A stretch of DNA of 64,000 nt from Gordonia terrae (GTDB lineage Bacteria > Actinomycetota > Actinomycetes > Mycobacteriales > Mycobacteriaceae): NCBI RefSeq assembly GCF_001698225.1, contig NZ_CP016594.1:434001-498000 (forward strand), read 5' to 3'. The position numbers and the translations under genes are program-made. Numbering within the stretch: the first letter of the stretch is position 1; the number at the start of each line of letters is the position of its first letter. The notes under the pieces are model-generated. The model did not search any database, had not been told where the DNA came from, and worked only from the letters and a program-made list of their open reading frames with translations. Positions 26,674 through 37,276 of the stretch are shown here, one piece after another.

Positions 26674-27213
26674 TTAATCGTCGAAGTGTGCGGAACTGAC
26701 CATATCGTTCAGGGCTGACCACGTCTCAAGGCGAGTTGACGCGGTAGTACCCGTGCACTGCAGGAGGTAGGCCACATTGCCCCGTCGATATGCCTCGAAC
26801 TTATTGACCGTGTAGAGCCATTTGCCGTCATCTTCTCGATGACTGCCTGCTTGTATGGTCGCTCCTTCGGTACGCGTACTTATCGGATACCGGTCCGCGC
26901 GTTGCTCGGTCCACTCCGGAAACTCGCGAGCCTCGACGAAGGCGTGATCGAACAAGTCGTTTATATCAACCGTCGCGTCCACTACGAAACGTGTCAGGAT
27001 CACGGTGACGTTGTCCGTAAAGCCTTCTTCTTGGGCTTGTTGCGCTAAATACAAGGCTATGAGCCCTAATTGCGTACCTGCGGGGTCGGCTCGATATTCG
27101 ACAGCGTCGACCTCGATGCGCACGTCACCCGGGAGTGTTCGAGGATCGGCGACGCGTGATTGAACTACCGCCATCCGCTCAAGTCTGTCGTACAAAGTCC
27201 AGTTCTCGCTCAA
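26674..27213 (-). CDS. LpqN-like protein lacking a lipobox
   Basis: A 179-residue protein. The pattern FTDNVTVILTRF ... WLYTVNKFEAYRRGNVAYLL resembles the LpqN/LpqT lipoprotein fold of mycobacteria, but no signal peptide or lipobox is present from this start. The TTG start at 27213 overlaps the stop of the 431-residue gene (TTGA), as elsewhere in this operon; an ATG at 27174 is an alternative. The fold call is moderate. It may be a cytoplasmic partner of the WXG-type protein. Confidence 0.55.
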   Translation of the reverse strand: MSENWTLYDRLERMAVVQSRVADPRTLPGDVRIEVDAVEYRADPAGTQLGLIALYLAQQAQEEGFTDNVTVILTRFVVDATVDINDLFDHAFVEAREFPEWTEQRADRYPISTRTEGATIQAGSHREDDGKWLYTVNKFEAYRRGNVAYLLQCTGTTASTRLETWSALNDMVSSAHFDD

Positions 27214-28505
27214 TCGAACAGGCCACCAATCTGCTTTCCGAATGTTCCTCCGATAAGTCCGCCGGCAAGGCCACCGACGACTACCCCGATGCCGACTCCG
27301 ATAGGACCACCTGCTGCGCCTGCCAACGCACCGTACTCGGCGCCCGCCCACGCACCACCGACGGCACCTACGCCACTTCCCGCCGCTTCAGGGACGCTCT
27401 CCTCGCCATTCTTGACTTGGTTGTACCCGTCGTAAACCTCGTAGGCCACTGCCGCTGGTAGGGCGATCTTCGCCGCAACCTTCGTGGCTGTTGCGCCCAT
27501 GCGGTCGGGAGCTACTTCTACTGGGCCAGCTCGAGGCGCCCGTGATTCAACCTCCCTTGGATCCGGCAGAACCGGCTTGTCCGGGTCTATCCCGAGACGC
27601 GTATTCACGGACTCGCGGCTTGTGGATGAAGACCTGATTATGTCGTCAAGTGCCTGCTCGCGGCTCATCCCATATTTTTGAGCTTTGTGCTCGATCAGTT
27701 GTTCCATATTCTTGTTTGGCTCTTCACGAAACAGCTGGGATGCGAGGTTTTGATCCGCCATAAGGGCGCGAGCCTTCGTTCGGATCTCGTTCCGAAGCTC
27801 TTGCGCAATCAGTGCCCGCTGATCCAATGGCATATCAGACTTTGCCAAAGTGTCATTGAGGGACTTCAGTCTCCGTTCGGCTTCTGCGTAGTAACTCCGA
27901 GTCTCGGAATTCGTCAGTGATCCATCCGGGTAGTGTGGAAGACCAAGCGATGCAATACCGAAGACGCCCGCATAGGTACCGTCAAATGCTCCCGGTGGAA
28001 TCTGTTCAGGACGAAGTTCTCCGTCTGCTGCTCTGATCGCCGCGGCCAGATCATCATCCGCAGCCTCTGCATTGATCAACAGTTGGTTGACTCGAATCTG
28101 AAGCGCCGTCCGAAGGGACTCCCTCTTCTCCGAGTCCTCGGCGGACATCACGGTCTGTAGGGTGGAGGCCACTCTGCCGCTATCCTCGACGATAAAGCCA
28201 TTGCTAAACGCGTCGCCGCGGATCTGGCCGAGGACTCGCTTGATGGTTTCGACCTTTTGTGCCGCAGCCCGCGCGGCCGCAGCTATCGTGGCGACTTGGT
28301 TTCCGTGAGCATCGAAGTCAACCCGGGCCCGACCAATGGAACGCTTTGCGGCTGCGGCGGCGTCACCGTCCCAAGAAGAGAACGTATCCAGGTTCTTCAG
28401 ATTAGTTGATTGAGTCGTGCAGTGTTCTGCTTGGCCAGCGCACACGCGGAAAACCGCTTCAATGTCCGCTGCATTCCAGCGATCGATATCGGATATCGAT
28501 ATCAC
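27210..28505 (-). CDS. WXG-type protein with C-terminal glycine zipper (candidate type VII effector)
   Basis: A 431-residue protein. The N-terminal about 100 residues are helical with a WXG-type turn (FSSWDGDAAAAAKRS). A charged helical middle follows (about 100-330), then a Pro-rich linker, and residues 376-431 are a glycine zipper with repeated GxxxG-type spacing and two likely membrane-inserting segments. Such N-terminal WXG-like regions mark type VII secretion substrates; glycine-zipper C-termini occur in membrane-damaging toxins. GTG start overlaps the upstream small WXG gene by 4 nt. No nuclease or NADase motif was seen. Secretion and toxicity are inferred. Confidence 0.65.
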   Translation of the reverse strand: MISISDIDRWNAADIEAVFRVCAGQAEHCTTQSTNLKNLDTFSSWDGDAAAAAKRSIGRARVDFDAHGNQVATIAAAARAAAQKVETIKRVLGQIRGDAFSNGFIVEDSGRVASTLQTVMSAEDSEKRESLRTALQIRVNQLLINAEAADDDLAAAIRAADGELRPEQIPPGAFDGTYAGVFGIASLGLPHYPDGSLTNSETRSYYAEAERRLKSLNDTLAKSDMPLDQRALIAQELRNEIRTKARALMADQNLASQLFREEPNKNMEQLIEHKAQKYGMSREQALDDIIRSSSTSRESVNTRLGIDPDKPVLPDPREVESRAPRAGPVEVAPDRMGATATKVAAKIALPAAVAYEVYDGYNQVKNGEESVPEAAGSGVGAVGGAWAGAEYGALAGAAGGPIGVGIGVVVGGLAGGLIGGTFGKQIGGLFD

Positions 28506-28858
28506 AAGTTGAGCATTCGGTCCGAGACCGGGGGAGCGACGTCCGCTTGGCCATCGCTAGGCGGTTTCGCGAGGTTGGCGGCTGAAATACTGTCATCGAG
28601 TTCGAACTTGTACGCCGCGGCTACGAACCGAGCTGAGTTCTCTCCGAGACGTGCGGTCAGGTCCCGCGCAGACGCCTGCAGTCCACCAACTCGTTCTGCC
28701 AATGCTCGAGCCGACGCGCCCACCCAGCCAGCTTCAGCGGCCTCCGCCAAGGTCCGGAACCCGCCATGAAAAACGTCGATGGCCTCGTCGTGCCAACCGC
28801 CTAGCTGTTGACCCCCATACCGCAGATTGACAGGATCAACCGACACTCTCTCGCTCAT
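28502..28858 (-). CDS. Small WXG-type protein (ESX secretion target-like)
   Basis: A 118-residue helical protein with a WVG turn (EAAEAGWVGASARALAERVG) at about residues 43-62 between two long helices, as in WXG100/EspC-like secretion targets. There is no signal peptide. A classical YxxxD/E export signal is not seen after the second helix. It is the first gene of the operon, ATG 28858, and overlaps the 431-residue gene by 4 nt, suggesting a heterodimeric partner. No secretion machinery gene lies in the window; an ESX system elsewhere in the genome would be needed. Confidence 0.65.
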   Translation of the reverse strand: MSERVSVDPVNLRYGGQQLGGWHDEAIDVFHGGFRTLAEAAEAGWVGASARALAERVGGLQASARDLTARLGENSARFVAAAYKFELDDSISAANLAKPPSDGQADVAPPVSDRMLNL

Positions 28859-29043
28859 TGCGACCCCCAGCTATCGGCGAGCATGCGACCCGAGGTATTC
28901 GGACCCGTAACGATAGTAGTTGGGCAGGATCTTCCGTACGGGGTGCACGTTGCATCTGGGGATAGACCGGACGCAAGTCGGTTACCCGGCATGGGACGCG
29001 GCTACCAGCACTGCTGTTCCACAGACGGGCGCTTGTTGCCCAA
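28859..29043. other. Gap between nuoN end and the WXG-type operon
   Basis: 185 bp that must hold the end of the nuo transcript and the promoter of the WXG-type operon. No convincing terminator hairpin or promoter hexamers could be assigned. Confidence 0.4.
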
Positions 29044-30831
29044 TCAGCGCAGGAACACCGCGGCCGATTCCGCGAGATCGAGCAGCGGTTGGGGGAAGAC
29101 ACCGAGCGCCACCGTCACCAGCGTGCACAGGGCGATCCCGGAGGTCGTCAGCACGCTCGGCTTCACCACATGCGGGGCGCCGGTGGTGGGGACGTCGTCG
29201 AAGAACATGGCCACGATGATGCGGATGTAGACGTAGGCGGCGATCGCGCTGCTGATGACGCCGACGACCACGAGCACGCCGCCGCCGGAGCCGGCGGCTG
29301 CGGCGAAGACGTCGAACTTGGCGATGAAACCGCTGGTCAGGGGGATGCCCGCGAACGAGAGCAGGTAGACCGCGAACATGGCGCCCACCAACGGGTATCG
29401 GCGTCCCAACCCCGACCATTGGGTCAGGTCGGTGGCCTCCCGGCCGGACAGGTGCGGGTTCCGTGGGGCGGGTGTCGTGCCGTGGATGGCGGCGCTGCGA
29501 GCGGAGGACCCGGCGGCGGAGTCGGGTTCGCGGATCACCGCGACGGTCGCGAAGGCGCCGAGAGTGGTGAACGCGTAGGCGGCGAGGTAGAAGAGCGTGG
29601 CGCCGAGACCGGCCTCGTCGAAGGCGATCAGGCCGAGCAGGATGAACCCGGCGTGTGCGATGGACGAGTACGCGAGCATCCGCTTCACGTCGTTCTGCGT
29701 CACCGCCATCACCGAGGCGATGACCATCGAGGCGATCGCCACCGCCCACAACGCGGGTTCCCACTGCTCGCGGAGCCCCTCGAAGCCGACGTAGAACACG
29801 CGTAGCAGCGCCCCGAAGGCGGCGACCTTGGTTGCTGCGGCCATGAACGCGGTGACCGGCGTCGGCGCGCCCTGGTAGACATCGGGAATCCACGAATGGA
29901 ACGGCACCGCACCCACTTTGAAGAGCAGGCCCGCGGCGAGCAGTGCCAGCCCGATGAGGGCCAGCGTGGTGTCGCCACCGCTGTCGGCAGTCGCGGAGAT
30001 CGACGCACCGATCGTCGAGAGGTTGAGCGAACCGGTGGCGCCGTAGACGAATGCCGAACCGAACAGGAAGAACGCCGACGAGAACGCGCCCAGCAGGAAG
30101 TACTTCAGCGAGGCCTCCTGCGAGATGAGGCGCCGTCGCCGCGCAAGTCCACACAGTAGGTACAACGGGAGCGAGAACACCTCCAGCGCCACGAACATCG
30201 TGAGCAGGTCGCCGCATGCCGGGAACAGCATCATCCCACCCACCGCGAGCAGTGCCAGGGGAAAGACCTCGGTGGTGACCGCGCCGGCGCGGGTGGCCTC
30301 GAACTCGGCGTCGGTGTTGGGCACCGACGCCCCGGACGGGGTGAACATGTCGGCGTCGACGCCACCGCCGGCCGGGCCGCCGGTGGTGATGCCGTTGCCG
30401 GTCGACGGTCCATCCGGTCCGCCGACCCCGGCGAGCTTGCGCATCGTCACCGGCGCCACGACCCGCTCGAGGCGACGCTCGGCCATGAACCCGACCGCGA
30501 CGATCGCGATGATCAGCAGCAGCCCTTGCAGATACAGGGTCGGGCGGTCGATCACGACCGCGCCGGACATCGCGAACTCGCCGTTCGCGCCATCGTGCGT
30601 CTGCGCGATCGTCACCGTGACCAGCGCGGCGAGGCCGATGATCAGTGCGCCCAGTGAGAGCGACAGTTGCAGTGGGTATCGCAGTCGGCTGGGCGCGAAG
30701 GCTTCGACGAGCACCCCGATGACGCCGGCGCCGAACACGATGAGCATCGGCGACAGTGACGCGTATTCGACGCTGGGGGTGGCGATGGCGGCGAGCGTCA
30801 TCGGACCGTCGGTGAGGGTTGTCGGGTTCAT
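29044..30831 (-). CDS. nuoN: NADH-quinone oxidoreductase subunit N
   Basis: A 595-residue membrane subunit of complex I, one of three antiporter-like proton channel subunits. About 14 hydrophobic segments; the typical stretches KVGAVPFHSWIPDVYQGAPT and MLAYSSIAHAGFILLG carry the conserved Lys and helix-break residues. An insertion rich in Gly/Pro near residues 160-195 is longer than in the E. coli protein. The ATG shares one base with the nuoM stop (TGATG). Last gene of the operon. Confidence 0.95.
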   Translation of the reverse strand: MNPTTLTDGPMTLAAIATPSVEYASLSPMLIVFGAGVIGVLVEAFAPSRLRYPLQLSLSLGALIIGLAALVTVTIAQTHDGANGEFAMSGAVVIDRPTLYLQGLLLIIAIVAVGFMAERRLERVVAPVTMRKLAGVGGPDGPSTGNGITTGGPAGGGVDADMFTPSGASVPNTDAEFEATRAGAVTTEVFPLALLAVGGMMLFPACGDLLTMFVALEVFSLPLYLLCGLARRRRLISQEASLKYFLLGAFSSAFFLFGSAFVYGATGSLNLSTIGASISATADSGGDTTLALIGLALLAAGLLFKVGAVPFHSWIPDVYQGAPTPVTAFMAAATKVAAFGALLRVFYVGFEGLREQWEPALWAVAIASMVIASVMAVTQNDVKRMLAYSSIAHAGFILLGLIAFDEAGLGATLFYLAAYAFTTLGAFATVAVIREPDSAAGSSARSAAIHGTTPAPRNPHLSGREATDLTQWSGLGRRYPLVGAMFAVYLLSFAGIPLTSGFIAKFDVFAAAAGSGGGVLVVVGVISSAIAAYVYIRIIVAMFFDDVPTTGAPHVVKPSVLTTSGIALCTLVTVALGVFPQPLLDLAESAAVFLR

Positions 30832-32435
30832 CAGTTGCCCTCCGCATCCGGTTCGGCCACCGCTGGTTCGGGCGCCTCGACGCCGACTGTGGTGAGAGTT
30901 GCCTGCACTGCGGGATCGATCAGGTCGATCATCGGCTTCGGGTACACCCCCAGCGCGATGAGCAGCGCGAGCAACGGGGCGACGACCACCAGTTCACGTC
31001 CCGCCAGGTCGCGCATCGACGATCCTCGGACATCAGGTGCCTTCGGTGGCCCGCCCATCATGCGCTGATAGGTCCACAGGATGTAGATCGCCGAGAGGAC
31101 GAGCGCCGAACAGGCGACCACTGCGGCGACCGGATAGCGGGTGAATGTGCCGATGAGGACTAGGAACTCGCTGATGAACGGTGCGAGACCGGGGAGGGAG
31201 AGAGTGGCGAGTCCGGCGACGAGGAAGGTGCCCGCGAGGACCGGCGCGACCTTCTGTACCCCGCCGTAATCGGCGATCAAGGTGCTCCCGCGCCGGGACA
31301 CCAGGAAACCGGCGATGAGGAACAGTGCGGCGGTCGAGATCCCGTGGTTGACCATGTAGAGGGCGGAGCCGGTCTGGCCCTGATCGGTCATCACGAAGAT
31401 GCCGAGGATGATGAAGCCGAAGTGGGAGATCGACGTATAGGCGATCAGCCGCATCACGTCGGTCTGGCCGATCGCCAGCACCGCGCCGTAGACGATGCTG
31501 ACCACCGCCAGCCCACAGACGAGCGGCGCGAAGTACTGTGACGCGTCCGGGAACAGCTGCATGCAGAATCGCAGCATCGCGAAGGTCCCGACCTTGTCCA
31601 TCACGGCCATCATCAGTACCGCCGAGGCCGGAGTCGCTGCGACCGCGGCGTCGGGCAGCCACGAATGCAGCGGCCACAGCGGCGCCTTGACCGCGAACGC
31701 GAACAGGAAGCCGAGGAAGAGCAGCTTGGCCAGTCCGGTCGAGTCGTCGATCTGTCCGCTCGCGACAGCGGCGGCGATGTCCGGCAGTGCGAAGGTTCCG
31801 CCACCGTCCGCACCGACGCCGTTCTGGGCGGTCACCACGTAGAGTCCGATCACCGCGGCCAGCAGAACGAGGCCACCGAAGAGGTTGTACAGCAGGAACT
31901 TCACCGCGGCCGCCGACCGGTTGGGTCCGGTGCCGAACCCGCCGATCAGGAAGTACATCGGGATGAGCATCGCCTCGAAGAAGATGTAGAACAGCAGCAC
32001 GTCGAGCGCGACGAAGCTCATCAGCACCATCGCCTCGGTCGCGAGGAACAGCGCCAGATAGATGTGCGGGCCCTTCTGTGCGCGGCCGCCCGAATTATCC
32101 AGCGAGCCCGACGATTCGACGTCGCGCCAGCCGGCGACGAGCAGAAGTGGCAGGAGCGCCGCGGTCAGCAGTATCAAGACCAGCCCGATGCCGTCGAGCC
32201 CCAATCCGTACCGCGTACCCAACGCCGGTATCCAACTGACGTCCTCCACGAACTGGTACCGCTGGCCGTCCGGATCGAAACCGATCGCGAGACCGATCGA
32301 CAGGGCGAGAACGGCCACGGACACCACGAGCGCGAACCACTTCGCCGCGGTCACCCGATGTGCCGGGACTGCGAGGACGAGCGCGGCGCCGACCGCGGGC
32401 GCGACCCAGAGGACGGTCAGCCAGGGGATGCTCAC
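30831..32435 (-). CDS. nuoM: NADH-quinone oxidoreductase subunit M
   Basis: A 534-residue antiporter-like membrane subunit of complex I. Characteristic stretches include [17 protein letters not shown] with the conserved proton-path Glu, [17 protein letters not shown] and [20 protein letters not shown] 32435 overlaps the nuoL stop by 4 nt and matches the family start (SIPWLTVLW). The reading frame is open further upstream through nuoL, but there it is an out-of-frame shadow, not a fusion. Confidence 0.95.
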   Translation of the reverse strand: MSIPWLTVLWVAPAVGAALVLAVPAHRVTAAKWFALVVSVAVLALSIGLAIGFDPDGQRYQFVEDVSWIPALGTRYGLGLDGIGLVLILLTAALLPLLLVAGWRDVESSGSLDNSGGRAQKGPHIYLALFLATEAMVLMSFVALDVLLFYIFFEAMLIPMYFLIGGFGTGPNRSAAAVKFLLYNLFGGLVLLAAVIGLYVVTAQNGVGADGGGTFALPDIAAAVASGQIDDSTGLAKLLFLGFLFAFAVKAPLWPLHSWLPDAAVAATPASAVLMMAVMDKVGTFAMLRFCMQLFPDASQYFAPLVCGLAVVSIVYGAVLAIGQTDVMRLIAYTSISHFGFIILGIFVMTDQGQTGSALYMVNHGISTAALFLIAGFLVSRRGSTLIADYGGVQKVAPVLAGTFLVAGLATLSLPGLAPFISEFLVLIGTFTRYPVAAVVACSALVLSAIYILWTYQRMMGGPPKAPDVRGSSMRDLAGRELVVVAPLLALLIALGVYPKPMIDLIDPAVQATLTTVGVEAPEPAVAEPDAEGN

Positions 32436-34345
32436 AGGACGTTCACCGCCATCACCAGGGCGACGATCACGGTGGTGCCGACGAACATCGACAGGGCATA
32501 GGACCGGACATATCCGTTCTGCCACCCGCGTATTCGTCGCGACGCGCCGGTCACCGCATCGCCGACGCCGCTGGTGAGCGCGTCGACGCCGTCGGACTCG
32601 ACTGCGACGAGGCCGGCGGTGACCCGCTGACCCGGCCGCATCAGCAGCTCTTCGTTGACGGCGTCGCCGTACAGATCGCGTCGGGCGGCCACGGTGAGCA
32701 CGGACACGTCCTCGGGTGCGGTCACCGGTACCGGCCGAGTCGCGTATCGACGATAGGCGACAGCCACGCCGACGGCGACCACGAGCAGGATGATCGCCGT
32801 CATGGCCCACACCGGGATGAGGTGGTGCGGGGTGTGTTCGCCGACAACGGGTTCGAGCCACGTCTCCAGCGATCCGCCGATGGCCAGGAGGCCGCCCGAG
32901 GCGATGGACCCGAGTGCGATCAGGATCATCGGGCCGGTCATGACCCGCGGCGACTCGTGCGGGTGCGGTGCCGGCGAGTCCGTGCCGTCGTGCCAGCGCT
33001 TCTCGCCGAAGAAGGTGAGCAGCATGACCCGGGTCATGTAGAAGGCGGTGATCCCGGCACCGAGAAGTGCAGCGCCACCGAGGATCAGTCCCTTTGCCCC
33101 ACCGGCACCGAATGCCGCCTCGATGATGTGATCCTTCGAGTAGAAGCCGGCGAACGGCGGCACCCCGATGATGGCGAGGTACCCGACGCCGAAGGTGACG
33201 AACGTGATCGGCATGAGGGTGCGCAGGCCACCGTAGCGGCGCATGTCGGTCTCGTCGTTCATCCCGTGCATCACCGAACCCGCGCCGAGGAACAGGCCTG
33301 CCTTGAAGAATCCGTGGGTCAGCAGGTGCAGGATGGCGAACGCGTAGCCCGCCGGCCCGAGCCCGGCGGCCAGGACCATGTACCCGATCTGACTCATCGT
33401 CGACGCGGCGAGCGCCTTCTTGATGTCGTCCTTCGCGCAACCGATGATCGCGCCGAACAACAGGGTGACCGCGCCGACGACCACGACCCCGACCTGGGCG
33501 GCGGGGGCGAGGTCGAAGATCGCACCCGAGCGGACGATGAGGTAGACTCCCGCGGTCACCATGGTCGCGGCATGGATCAGCGCCGACACCGGGGTCGGAC
33601 CCTCCATCGCGTCGCCAAGCCAGGACTGCAGCGGTACTTGCGCCGACTTGCCGCACGCGGCGAGGAGCAACACGAAACCCAGTGCGGTGAGGGTGCTCTC
33701 GCCCGCCTGGGAGGCGCCGCCGAACACCGCGGTGAAGGCCACCGACCCGAACGTGGCGAACATGATCATGAGGGCGACGGCCAGCCCGATGTCGCCGACC
33801 CGGTTGACGACGAAGGCCTTCTTGGCCGCGGTGGCCGCCGACGGCTTGTGCTGCCAGAAGCCGATCAGCAGGTAGGACGCGAGGCCGACTCCTTCCCAGC
33901 CGAGGTAGAGGCCCAGATAGTTGTCGGCCAGGACGAGGACGAGCATGGCCGCGAGAAACAGGTTGAGGTAGGCGAAGAATCGACGACGATCGGGATCGTC
34001 CTGCATGTATCCGATCGAGTAGACGTGGATGAGTGAACCGACGCCGGTGATCAGGAGGACGAAGCACATCGACAGCTGATCGAGGAGAAGTCCGAAGTCG
34101 ACCTGCAGCTCGCCCACCGGTACCCAACTGAACAGGATGTCCGACACGGCGCGGTCATCGGCGCCACGAGAGACCATGCCGACGAACATGATCAGCGCGA
34201 CCGCGAACGACGCGATCGCGAGGACCGTGCCGAGCAGGTGCCCCCACCGGTCGGTGACCCTGCCGCCGAGGAGAAGGATCGCGGCGCCGAGCAGCGGCAG
34301 TGCCGGGATCGACCAGAGCAGTGACGCAGTGAGTTCGGCGTTCAC
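32432..34345 (-). CDS. nuoL: NADH-quinone oxidoreductase subunit L
   Basis: A 637-residue distal antiporter-like subunit of complex I. Visible are the family stretches [20 protein letters not shown] and [33 protein letters not shown], and a C-terminal lateral helix region. GTG 34345 is preferred: AGGAGG lies 4-5 nt upstream, whereas the TTG one codon earlier is too close. It follows nuoK by 10 bp and is coupled to nuoM by a 4-nt overlap. Confidence 0.95.
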   Translation of the reverse strand: MNAELTASLLWSIPALPLLGAAILLLGGRVTDRWGHLLGTVLAIASFAVALIMFVGMVSRGADDRAVSDILFSWVPVGELQVDFGLLLDQLSMCFVLLITGVGSLIHVYSIGYMQDDPDRRRFFAYLNLFLAAMLVLVLADNYLGLYLGWEGVGLASYLLIGFWQHKPSAATAAKKAFVVNRVGDIGLAVALMIMFATFGSVAFTAVFGGASQAGESTLTALGFVLLLAACGKSAQVPLQSWLGDAMEGPTPVSALIHAATMVTAGVYLIVRSGAIFDLAPAAQVGVVVVGAVTLLFGAIIGCAKDDIKKALAASTMSQIGYMVLAAGLGPAGYAFAILHLLTHGFFKAGLFLGAGSVMHGMNDETDMRRYGGLRTLMPITFVTFGVGYLAIIGVPPFAGFYSKDHIIEAAFGAGGAKGLILGGAALLGAGITAFYMTRVMLLTFFGEKRWHDGTDSPAPHPHESPRVMTGPMILIALGSIASGGLLAIGGSLETWLEPVVGEHTPHHLIPVWAMTAIILLVVAVGVAVAYRRYATRPVPVTAPEDVSVLTVAARRDLYGDAVNEELLMRPGQRVTAGLVAVESDGVDALTSGVGDAVTGASRRIRGWQNGYVRSYALSMFVGTTVIVALVMAVNVL

Positions 34346-34355
34346 CAATCCTCCT

Positions 34356-34655
34356 CTACCGCTTCAGCAGATCCGCGTCGTCGACCGACGCCGAACGGCG
34401 TGATCGGAAGATGGTCATGATGATCGCCAGCCCGACCACCACTTCGGCGGCGGCGACGACCATCGTGAAGAAGGCGATCACCTGACCGTCGAACGACTGG
34501 TTCATCCGGGCGAAGGTGACGAAGGCGAGGTTCGCTGCGTTGAGCATGAGCTCGACACACATGAAGACGACGATCGCGTTGCGTCGCAGCAGCACTCCGG
34601 CGGCGCCGATGGTGAACAGCAGCGCCGAGAGGTAGAGGTAGTTCTCCGGGTTCAC
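34356..34655 (-). CDS. nuoK: NADH-quinone oxidoreductase subunit K
   Basis: A 99-residue three-helix membrane subunit of complex I. The two conserved glutamates of the proton path lie in [17 protein letters not shown] and [18 protein letters not shown] start at 34655 overlaps the nuoJ stop by 4 nt. Size matches the family. Confidence 0.95.
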   Translation of the reverse strand: MNPENYLYLSALLFTIGAAGVLLRRNAIVVFMCVELMLNAANLAFVTFARMNQSFDGQVIAFFTMVVAAAEVVVGLAIIMTIFRSRRSASVDDADLLKR

Positions 34656-35440
34656 CGGTCGCTCCCCGAGTCCTCGGGGGGCCGAGTCCGGAGCGTCCGC
34701 GCGGCCAGGATGGCGTTCACCGACAGGTCCGACGGCGATCCGTCGGGAAGGCGTGCCGGTACGTCGACCGCGTTGTGACGCGCGTACACGCCGGGCGTCG
34801 GCAGCGGGGTCAGGTTGACCCCACTGCGGAACCGCGCCTGCGACAGCTCTTTCTGGGTGAGGCGTGGTCCGAAGCGCTCCCGGTGCGCGAGCACCATGGC
34901 ACCGAGCGTGGCGGCGATGAGGAGGGCCCCCGTCAGTTCGAAGGCCCACAGGTAGCGGACGAAGATCAGCTCGGCGATGGCCTCGACACCGGAGTCGCTC
35001 TGCGCGGCCACGACTCCGGGATTCCGGGCGCCGGTGACCACTCCGACGGTGGCGCTGCCGATCCCGGCGATCAGCAGAATCCCGAAGCCGAGCCCGATGA
35101 GAGCTGCGGACACGCGCTGACCGCGTAGCGTCTCGCGCAACGAGTCGGAGGAGTCGACGCCGATCAGCATGATGACGAACAGGAACAGCATCATCACCGC
35201 ACCGGTGTAGACGACCACCTGCACCACGCCGAGGAACAGCGCCCCCTGCGCGACGTAGAAGACGGCGAGAACGATCATCGTGGTGGCCAGGAAGATCGCG
35301 GAGTGCACGGCTTTGGTGGCGAACACGACACCCAGTGCGCCGGCGACCGCGACCGCTCCGAGAATCCAGAACTGGATCGCCTCACCGGTGGAGGTGCGCA
35401 CCACCTCGTCGGCGAGCCACAGCGTGCCCGCGGGGGTCAT
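34652..35440 (-). CDS. nuoJ: NADH-quinone oxidoreductase subunit J
   Basis: A 262-residue membrane subunit of complex I with five hydrophobic segments; the conserved third helix reads [20 protein letters not shown]. The C-terminal 70 residues form a hydrophilic tail longer than in E. coli NuoJ, as in other actinobacteria. ATG 35440 overlaps the nuoI stop (ATGA). Confidence 0.95.
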   Translation of the reverse strand: MTPAGTLWLADEVVRTSTGEAIQFWILGAVAVAGALGVVFATKAVHSAIFLATTMIVLAVFYVAQGALFLGVVQVVVYTGAVMMLFLFVIMLIGVDSSDSLRETLRGQRVSAALIGLGFGILLIAGIGSATVGVVTGARNPGVVAAQSDSGVEAIAELIFVRYLWAFELTGALLIAATLGAMVLAHRERFGPRLTQKELSQARFRSGVNLTPLPTPGVYARHNAVDVPARLPDGSPSDLSVNAILAARTLRTRPPEDSGSDR

Positions 35441-36006
35441 GGCCGTGTCTCCCGTGCGCTGCTGTCCCGCACAGTCGGATTCGGCAGGGTCACGCGACCG
35501 TCGGCAGTCACTTCGCCTCGGTAGTAGTTCTCCTCGGTGGAGCCCGGCGCCATCGCATGTGGCGGCGCGTCGACGCCGGGTTGCAGCGGGGCCAGGAGAC
35601 GGTCCTTCTCGTAGATGAGGTCGGCGCGGTTGTCGTCGGCGAGTTCGTAGTCGTTCGTCATCGTGAGCGCCCTCGTGGGGCACGCCTCGATGCACAGTCC
35701 GCAGCCGATGCACCGCAGATAGTTGATCTGGTAGACGCGTCCATATCGTTCGCCGGGCGAGTAGCGCTCGTCGGGCGTGTTGTCGGCACCCTCCACGTAG
35801 ATGGCGTCGGCCGGGCACGCCCACGCGCACAGCTCGCATCCGATGCACTTCTCGAGACCGTCGGGGTGCCGATTCAATTGGTGCCGACCGTGATACCGGG
35901 CGGCTGTGGGTCGCTTCTGCTCGGGGTACTGCTCGGTGATGGTCGGCTGGAACATGCCGCCGAAGGTGACGCGCAACCCGCTCACCGGTTTCAGGAAGTC
36001 AGGCAT
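35437..36006 (-). CDS. nuoI: NADH-quinone oxidoreductase subunit I (2x[4Fe-4S])
   Basis: A 189-residue peripheral subunit of complex I carrying clusters N6a and N6b. Two ferredoxin motifs are visible: [12 protein letters not shown] and [12 protein letters not shown]. It passes electrons from NuoG towards NuoB. The ATG at 36006 overlaps the nuoH stop by 8 nt. Confidence 0.96.
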   Translation of the reverse strand: MPDFLKPVSGLRVTFGGMFQPTITEQYPEQKRPTAARYHGRHQLNRHPDGLEKCIGCELCAWACPADAIYVEGADNTPDERYSPGERYGRVYQINYLRCIGCGLCIEACPTRALTMTNDYELADDNRADLIYEKDRLLAPLQPGVDAPPHAMAPGSTEENYYRGEVTADGRVTLPNPTVRDSSARETRP

Positions 36007-37276
36007 CGGTCGTCTCCCTCACGGTGCTGGGCATCGGCGGGACGGGGAAACCGCCGGCCATCGGGTCGAACTCGTCGGGTGCGGTCGGGTCTGCATACTC
36101 CTGCGGCGGGTCCGGGATGTCGGGAACGCGCATCAGGCGCCAGACCGCGTAGGCGATCAACCCGGTCACCACGAGTCCGGCGCCGGCGGAGACGAGCGCG
36201 CGGGTGAGGTCGGCGTCCTCACCGGCGAAGGCGGCGCGGATGATCGCGACGACCATCACCCAGGTGAGCGAGATGGGGATCAGGACCTTCCAACCCAGGT
36301 TCATGAACTGGTCGTACCGCAAGCGCGGCAGGCTGGTTCGGAGCCAGATGAAGACGAACAGGAATGCCCACACCTTCAACGTGAACCAGAGCACCGGCCA
36401 CCATCCGGAATTCGCCCAGTCGAAGGTGCTCACCGGCCACGGCGCCTGCCACCCACCGAGGAACAGCGTGGTGGCCAGTGCGGAGACGGTGACCATGTTG
36501 ATGTACTCGGCGAGCATGAACATCGCGAACTTCAACGACGAGTACTCGGTGTGGAACCCGCCGACCAGCTCGCCCTCCGCCTCGGGCAGATCGAAGGGCG
36601 CCCGGTTGGTCTCGCCGACCATCGAGATGGCGTAGATGACGAACGAGGGCAGCAGGAGCAGCACGTACCAGTGACGCTCCTGCGCGGCGACGATTCCCGA
36701 TGTCGACATCGTCGCGGCGTCGAGGAATACGGCGGCGAAGGTGAGGCCCATCGCGATCTCGTACGAGATCACCTGGGCGGTCGAGCGGAGTCCGCCGAGC
36801 AGCGGGTAGGTGGAGCCCGACGACCAGCCCGCCAGGACGATCCCGTAGACGCCCACCGACGTCACGGCCAGGACGTACAGCACCCCGACCGGGAGATCGG
36901 TGAGCTGCAACGGCGTCTGGTGACCGAACACCGACACCATCGGGCCGAACGGGATGACGGCGAAGGCCATCACCGCCGGGACGACTGCGATGATCGGCGC
37001 CAACAGATAGATCACCTTGTCGACGCCGGTGGGGATGATCCCTTCCTTGAGGGCGAGTTTGACGCCGTCGGCGAGGCTCTGGAGAACCCCTCTGGGGCCC
37101 ACGCGGTTCGGCCCGATCCGGGTCTGCATGCGCGCCATGATCTTTCGCTCGAGCAGGATGGCGATGAGCGGATTGACCACGAGGAACACGAACACGGCCA
37201 GCGCTTTGGCGACGACGAGCCAGATCGGGTCGTGCCCGAAGTCGTCGAGTGTGGGGAAATCGGCGGCGATGCTCAC
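35999..37276 (-). CDS. nuoH: NADH-quinone oxidoreductase subunit H
   Basis: A 425-residue membrane subunit of complex I that forms part of the quinone site. Recognisable are [20 protein letters not shown] on the cytoplasmic side and [20 protein letters not shown]. The C-terminus extends about 60 hydrophilic residues past the last helix. GTG 37276 overlaps the nuoG stop by 4 nt. Confidence 0.96.
   Translation of the reverse strand: MSIAADFPTLDDFGHDPIWLVVAKALAVFVFLVVNPLIAILLERKIMARMQTRIGPNRVGPRGVLQSLADGVKLALKEGIIPTGVDKVIYLLAPIIAVVPAVMAFAVIPFGPMVSVFGHQTPLQLTDLPVGVLYVLAVTSVGVYGIVLAGWSSGSTYPLLGGLRSTAQVISYEIAMGLTFAAVFLDAATMSTSGIVAAQERHWYVLLLLPSFVIYAISMVGETNRAPFDLPEAEGELVGGFHTEYSSLKFAMFMLAEYINMVTVSALATTLFLGGWQAPWPVSTFDWANSGWWPVLWFTLKVWAFLFVFIWLRTSLPRLRYDQFMNLGWKVLIPISLTWVMVVAIIRAAFAGEDADLTRALVSAGAGLVVTGLIAYAVWRLMRVPDIPDPPQEYADPTAPDEFDPMAGGFPVPPMPSTVRETTDA

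Noticed and set aside
28482..28500. ATCGATATC/GATATCGAT palindrome at the start of the WXG-type gene
   Set aside because: It is inside the coding sequence and follows from the repeated Ile-Ser-Ile-Asp codons; no independent reason to call an operator.
30831..34127. 1098-codon open frame that looks like a NuoL-NuoM fusion
   Set aside because: Its first half is the wrong frame of nuoL (Arg/His/Pro-rich, no similarity). True NuoL is encoded in another frame and ends at 32432, and NuoM starts at GTG 32435.
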